Positions 41,292-44,002 of a stretch of DNA of 44,002 nucleotides are shown here, in pieces (the stretch's first letter is position 1; each line of letters opens with the position of its first letter). Made by a program: the position numbers and the translations under genes. Below the pieces are notes generated by a model. The model was given only the letters and a program-made list of their open reading frames with translations, was not told the origin of the DNA and searched no databases. Origin of the DNA: Bacteroidales bacterium (lineage in GTDB: Bacteria > Bacillota > Clostridia > Lachnospirales > Lachnospiraceae); assembly GCA_023664535.1 (NCBI GenBank), contig JAMPFJ010000024.1, positions 1-44,002 of the forward strand, written 5' to 3'.

Positions 41292-42032
41292 TTAGCCCGG
41301 CTGTTTCTTCGCAAGCCAGCCTTTAAAAATTCCACCCTGAAGGGTTGAGATGATGATATAAAAGATATCGGTAAAAATAATAAACACAAAGGATGGCAGC
41401 ATGATACGGGTATATTTTTTACCAAAAAATTTCCCTTTATTAATGGCGAAGCCCATTCTTATGGTGTAAAACAGCACACCCAGATTCAGAAAAAGAATCC
41501 AAAGCGCCTGTTCAACAAAATTGGCAAACGCATCTACCGGCAGAAAATTACCGCTCTGAATACCATTTAAGAGGATATTCAGACATAATAATCCGATTTG
41601 TATAATGAATACGATGCGGGTAACATTTAACATAACTCCGCCGCCAATTCCGATTCCGCCACCCCATTCCAGATTGCTCCTTGCACAGAAATTCTGAAAG
41701 ACCCGCAGTAACGGCTCGCTTTGTTTTCCCTCAATAAAGCCGTTGTTAGAAATGCTGTAAAGCTTCAGCTGAATACCATGTTCCTTGCAGAACAGCTCCA
41801 TCTCTTTCAAAAAGGGAAGCACATGTGACGGCACACTGTCCACATATAGTGGAAGACAAAATACAACCGTATCCGTATCTGATAATTCATTCAGAATACG
41901 CTGATGGTCGCTTTGGTTCCGCAGCCTTTCTGTCACCTTTTTACCTTTTACAAATAAACGTTGCAGCTCCAGAAAATAAGCGGATGCACAAAATCTTTTT
42001 TTGGGGCTGCAATTGATAAATACTGTTTTCAC
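41292..42032 (-). CDS. Flavodoxin-fold protein fused to membrane domain
   Basis: From the GTG at 42032 (GGAGG upstream) the protein has 246 residues. The first about 120 residues resemble an NAD(P)H-dependent FMN reductase (KTVFINCSPKKRFCASAYFL, TVVFCLPLYVDSVPSHVLPF) but much of the usual loop is short. Then come roughly four hydrophobic segments (RIVFIIQIGLLCLNILLNG, ALWILFLNLGVLFYTIRMG). GGGIGIGGGV lies at the junction. The start overlaps the stop of the decayed flavodoxin gene by four bases, so the two were translationally coupled. The function is unknown; a membrane-attached flavin reductase is a guess. Confidence 0.75.
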   Translation of the reverse strand: MKTVFINCSPKKRFCASAYFLELQRLFVKGKKVTERLRNQSDHQRILNELSDTDTVVFCLPLYVDSVPSHVLPFLKEMELFCKEHGIQLKLYSISNNGFIEGKQSEPLLRVFQNFCARSNLEWGGGIGIGGGVMLNVTRIVFIIQIGLLCLNILLNGIQSGNFLPVDAFANFVEQALWILFLNLGVLFYTIRMGFAINKGKFFGKKYTRIMLPSFVFIIFTDIFYIIISTLQGGIFKGWLAKKQPG

Positions 42033-42401
42033 ACCAAATCCTCCAATCCGGAAAAATCATCCAGAAAAATCACTTCAGACCTTTCAAATCCATTATTTAT
42101 TGCATTTCTTTCTGCTATATAGGTAAGGGTTTCCCTTTCCTGCTGTGTAACATCACCATGCACAATTACTTTAAATAAATCATGCTTTCCATAGCGCAGG
42201 GTATGGTGCATCTGCCTGTCCAATCACACGGGAAACCTGCTTCAGCCTGTCTTTCATATAACATTCCGCCGGATGCTTCGTCCAGCAGCCAAAGCAGCCC
42301 TGGCAGGGAGCGTATTTTCCGTCTGCGTGAATTATCTCATCACATTTCCCGCTAAGTATTTCATGATATTGTACATCTAAATCATGTAAAACTACCTTCA
42401 T
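42029..42401 (-). pseudogene. Decayed flavodoxin-fold reductase with deletion/frameshift
   Basis: The first reading frame (ATG at 42401, GGAG seven bases upstream) encodes MKVVLHDLDVQYHEIL, then DGKYAPCQGCFGCWTKHP and VSRVIGQADAP, the N-terminal half of a flavodoxin-fold oxidoreductase, and stops at 42180. A second frame continues from about 42223 with QMHHTLRYGKHDLFKVIV and ends at 42029, the C-terminal half. In related proteins as I recall them, about 40 residues including an FMN loop lie between these. I infer an internal deletion that also shifts the frame. Total length is far below the usual 200 residues. Confidence 0.72.
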
Positions 42402-43126
42402 CCGATTTCTCCCTCTCCCTTAGGTTCTTTTTTGATTATCCATAATGCATACCCCACAGACACAACGCATAACACAACAGTAACTATAATAAGCGACGTC
42501 TGCGAATCCTCTGCGCTGAATGTGCTCAATGAATTGACACAAGCGTGTGTAATTATACAGGGCAAGAGGCTTTTTCCCTTATAAAAAATAATTGTAAAGA
42601 CAAACCCTATCGCAACCGCATAGCAAATCTGGCAGAGCGTTTCAAAGGTAGCCTGTCCGTTCAGCAAATTCACAATATGGCCTATGCCGAATGTAATGCT
42701 TGAAACTGTGATTGCAGCTTTGACATTGTTTCTGCACATTGCCTTGAACAGAAATCCCCTGAAAATAATTTCTTCAAGAAAACCAACGCCGACCATACTC
42801 ACAACCCGCAGTACACATTCGAGGGGAGTAAAGGTTACCGCTATTCCGCTCCACAGGCTTGCGGACGCAATAAGAACAAGGGGGATAAAAAATAAGTAAT
42901 TTTTTAAGCTTCCCGTAAATGCGCATAAGCCAAATTTTTCCGATAAACCGTTCTTTTTTACCCATACAAAAAGAAACACCGACAAAATTATGAATAACGG
43001 CGCTGTTACCGATTTCAGAACTCCCAATGATTCCGAAACGCTGTCCGCTACACTGCCCGCAACGACATAGACGATTATCCATAATACGGCAAACCAGATT
43101 TCACTTTTTTCATATAATTTTTTCAT
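42398..43126 (-). CDS. CPBP-family intramembrane protease homologue
   Basis: The 242-residue protein has about eight hydrophobic segments and the CPBP motifs: EEIIFRG (motif 1), FGIGHIVNLL (motif 2) and CIITHACVNS (motif 3). Family members include Abi immunity proteins and CAAX-type proteases that cleave in the membrane. It starts directly after the TetR stop, with GAGGAG inside the TetR end. Its stop overlaps the following ATG by four bases. Role here is unknown; bacteriocin immunity is one family function, but no bacteriocin gene is visible nearby. Confidence 0.9.
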   Translation of the reverse strand: MKKLYEKSEIWFAVLWIIVYVVAGSVADSVSESLGVLKSVTAPLFIILSVFLFVWVKKNGLSEKFGLCAFTGSLKNYLFFIPLVLIASASLWSGIAVTFTPLECVLRVVSMVGVGFLEEIIFRGFLFKAMCRNNVKAAITVSSITFGIGHIVNLLNGQATFETLCQICYAVAIGFVFTIIFYKGKSLLPCIITHACVNSLSTFSAEDSQTSLIIVTVVLCVVSVGYALWIIKKEPKGEGEIG

Positions 43127-43699
43127 TTAATTCTCCTCCTCTTTTTCCGCAAGAACCGCTCCCCGATATGCCCGTTCAAGGTCGGCGGCGACTGTTTTTT
43201 CGTCGTACTCCAGCGAATTGTTGGCGATGATGCTGGCATATCCATGAACAAACATCGCAAGCGTCACAAAAACTTTTTTTGTCTGCTCCAAGCTCATCTT
43301 CATCGCTTCCTGCATGACAGAAAGGACAGGGGTGAGCTCTTCTGAATTTATCATTTCAAGCAGACTGTTTCCAACGGCAAATCCCGATTGAAAAAGAAAA
43401 CGGAACAAATTAGGTTCTTCCACAGCAAAACGGATATAATTCATTCCAATTCCAAACATAACATCTTTCTGCTTTGCCGGAATACTCATCAGATATTCCG
43501 TATGATAATCGTCTGCTTTTTTATAAGCAGCTTTTTTCAACTCATCAATCGTTGCAAAATGATACATGACGGGTTGTGTGGAGCAGTTTAGCTTTTTTGA
43601 TACTGCCCTGGCATTGATATTTTCCGCACCTATCTTACGGGCAACCTCAAATGCAGCATCAATAACCATGTCCTTTGTTACTTTTGCTTTTGGCGGCAT
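43127..43699 (-). CDS. TetR-family regulator of the CPBP operon
   Basis: The 190-residue regulator has the TetR N-terminal helix-turn-helix (VIDAAFEVARKIGAENINAR and AVSKKLNCSTQPVMYHFATI) and a helical ligand domain. It is the first gene of the unit with CPBP, the decayed flavodoxin gene and the flavodoxin-membrane gene, and its stop codon directly adjoins the CPBP start. Two perfect GTTATATAAC palindromes between promoter and start codon indicate that it represses the operon, including itself. Confidence 0.93.
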   Translation of the reverse strand: MPPKAKVTKDMVIDAAFEVARKIGAENINARAVSKKLNCSTQPVMYHFATIDELKKAAYKKADDYHTEYLMSIPAKQKDVMFGIGMNYIRFAVEEPNLFRFLFQSGFAVGNSLLEMINSEELTPVLSVMQEAMKMSLEQTKKVFVTLAMFVHGYASIIANNSLEYDEKTVAADLERAYRGAVLAEKEEEN

Positions 43700-43712
43700 T
43701 TTATTTCCCTCC

Positions 43713-43769
43713 GTTATATAACTGATGTTATATAACAGTAATTATAAGTCGGTTTGCTAGATTTGTCAA
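43713..43769 (-). promoter_or_regulatory. TetR operon promoter with tandem operators
   Basis: TTGACA (43764-43769) and TATAAT (43741-43746) are 17 bases apart, both perfect. Two identical GTTATATAAC palindromes (43713-43722 and 43727-43736), 14 bases centre to centre, cover the transcription start region and lead up to the ribosome site GGAGGG. Confidence 0.88.
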
Positions 43770-43802
43770 TCTAATTTTCACTAAATCAAATTTCCATTAA
43801 AA

Positions 43803-43851
43803 TAAGGCTGCCACCACGAAAGAAAATTAAACCTTTCGCAGGGCAGCCTTA
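43803..43851 (-). terminator. Terminator-like hairpin for genes beyond the right edge
   Basis: TAAGGCTGCC and GGCAGCCTTA form a ten-base stem, with an inner CGAAAG/CTTTCG stem. On the minus strand it is followed by TTTTAATGG. It likely ends a leftward transcript that starts outside the window, although the T run is short. Confidence 0.55.
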
Positions 43852-43910
43852 GCCAGTCCTTTTCAATCAATCCTTTACTAGTACAGCGAAAATTAAATTT
43901 TGGATAGTTT

Positions 43911-44002
43911 GACGTAGCATGATTGTTTCATATGCAAGGCGGAGGAATGAGGCGTAGCGGTGGCTACGTCGATTGACGACAACGCAGCAGATGAACAATC
44001 AG
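43911..44002. repeat. Palindromic dispersed-repeat-like element, truncated
   Basis: TGATTGTTTCATATGC (43920-43935) and GCAGATGAACAATCA (43987-44001) are near-inverted copies. Between them GGCGTAGC-GGTG-GCTACGTC forms an eight-pair hairpin at 43951-43970, and GACGTAGC at 43911 also pairs with GCTACGTC at 43963. The stretch is G/C-richer than its surroundings and has no open frame. It resembles a MITE or REP-like element, but it runs into the window edge and no second copy is in the window. Confidence 0.5.

Noticed and set aside
1..44002. tRNA, rRNA, CRISPR arrays, prophage or transposase
   Set aside because: I looked for conserved tRNA loops, regularly spaced repeats and transposase motifs and saw none.

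Overview
The window looks like a chromosomal segment of an anaerobic Firmicute of class Clostridia, most likely a gut Lachnospiraceae. This rests on the gene types (agr locus, CD1871A-type CXXC small protein next to TlpA and a 4Fe-4S membrane protein, Mgl galactose ABC system, clostridial-length ThiC), strong AGGAGG ribosome sites, A/T-rich intergenic DNA and TTGACA/TATAAT promoters. It is an inference from gene content; no rRNA or other taxonomic marker is present. Most genes run on the minus strand. I found no tRNA, rRNA, CRISPR array, transposase or prophage.

Layout from left to right. (1) 59-5425: endonuclease III, then a thiamine operon transcribed leftward as thiC-thiM-thiE-HAD phosphatase-thiD, controlled by a promoter, TPP riboswitch and intrinsic terminator. 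(2) 5450-10834: a tight four-gene leftward operon of HD-GYP protein, a GT4 glycosyltransferase fused in frame to an aldo/keto reductase, a trigger-factor-like lipoprotein and a MATE exporter. (3) 11031-14306: a complete agr-type quorum-sensing locus. agrB and a small agrD run rightward and converge on xre-agrA-agrC. The AgrD core appears to use serine, not cysteine, as the ring residue. (4) 14396-17241: a flavodoxin-fold reductase, then a MarR-MATE efflux operon with operators over its promoter. (5) 17308-21504: a 1197-residue adenylation-carrier-condensation synthetase with a degenerate adenylation remnant at its C-terminus, under an adjacent MarR regulator. One MarR operator copy sits on the synthetase promoter and another forms the tip of the intervening terminator. 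(6) 21514-26044: mglBAC galactose transport, with a long coiled-coil extension on MglC. (7) 26241-28533: a small XRE-TlpA-CXXC-4Fe-4S redox operon. (8) 28705-31867: an XRE-aminotransferase fusion with a second strong internal start, an EamA exporter and a hypothetical protein. (9) 32096-35228: a hybrid sensor kinase converging on a bPH-domain membrane protein. (10) 35272-41168: a sucrose-type operon of HAD phosphatase, PTS IIBCA, GH13_4 enzyme and LacI, with paired operators. (11) 41292-43769: a TetR-controlled operon with a CPBP protease, a decayed flavodoxin gene and a flavodoxin-membrane fusion. (12) 43803-44002: a terminator-like hairpin and the start of a palindromic dispersed-repeat-like element cut by the window edge.

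The strongest candidates for undescribed biology are the serine-core agr peptide with its locus, and the solitary A-PCP-C-A* synthetase with its MarR/terminator switch. Next come the two-start XRE-aminotransferase, the GT4-AKR fusion and the PTS/HAD/GH13_4 sugar route. All functional calls come from reading motifs by eye; no database search was run.
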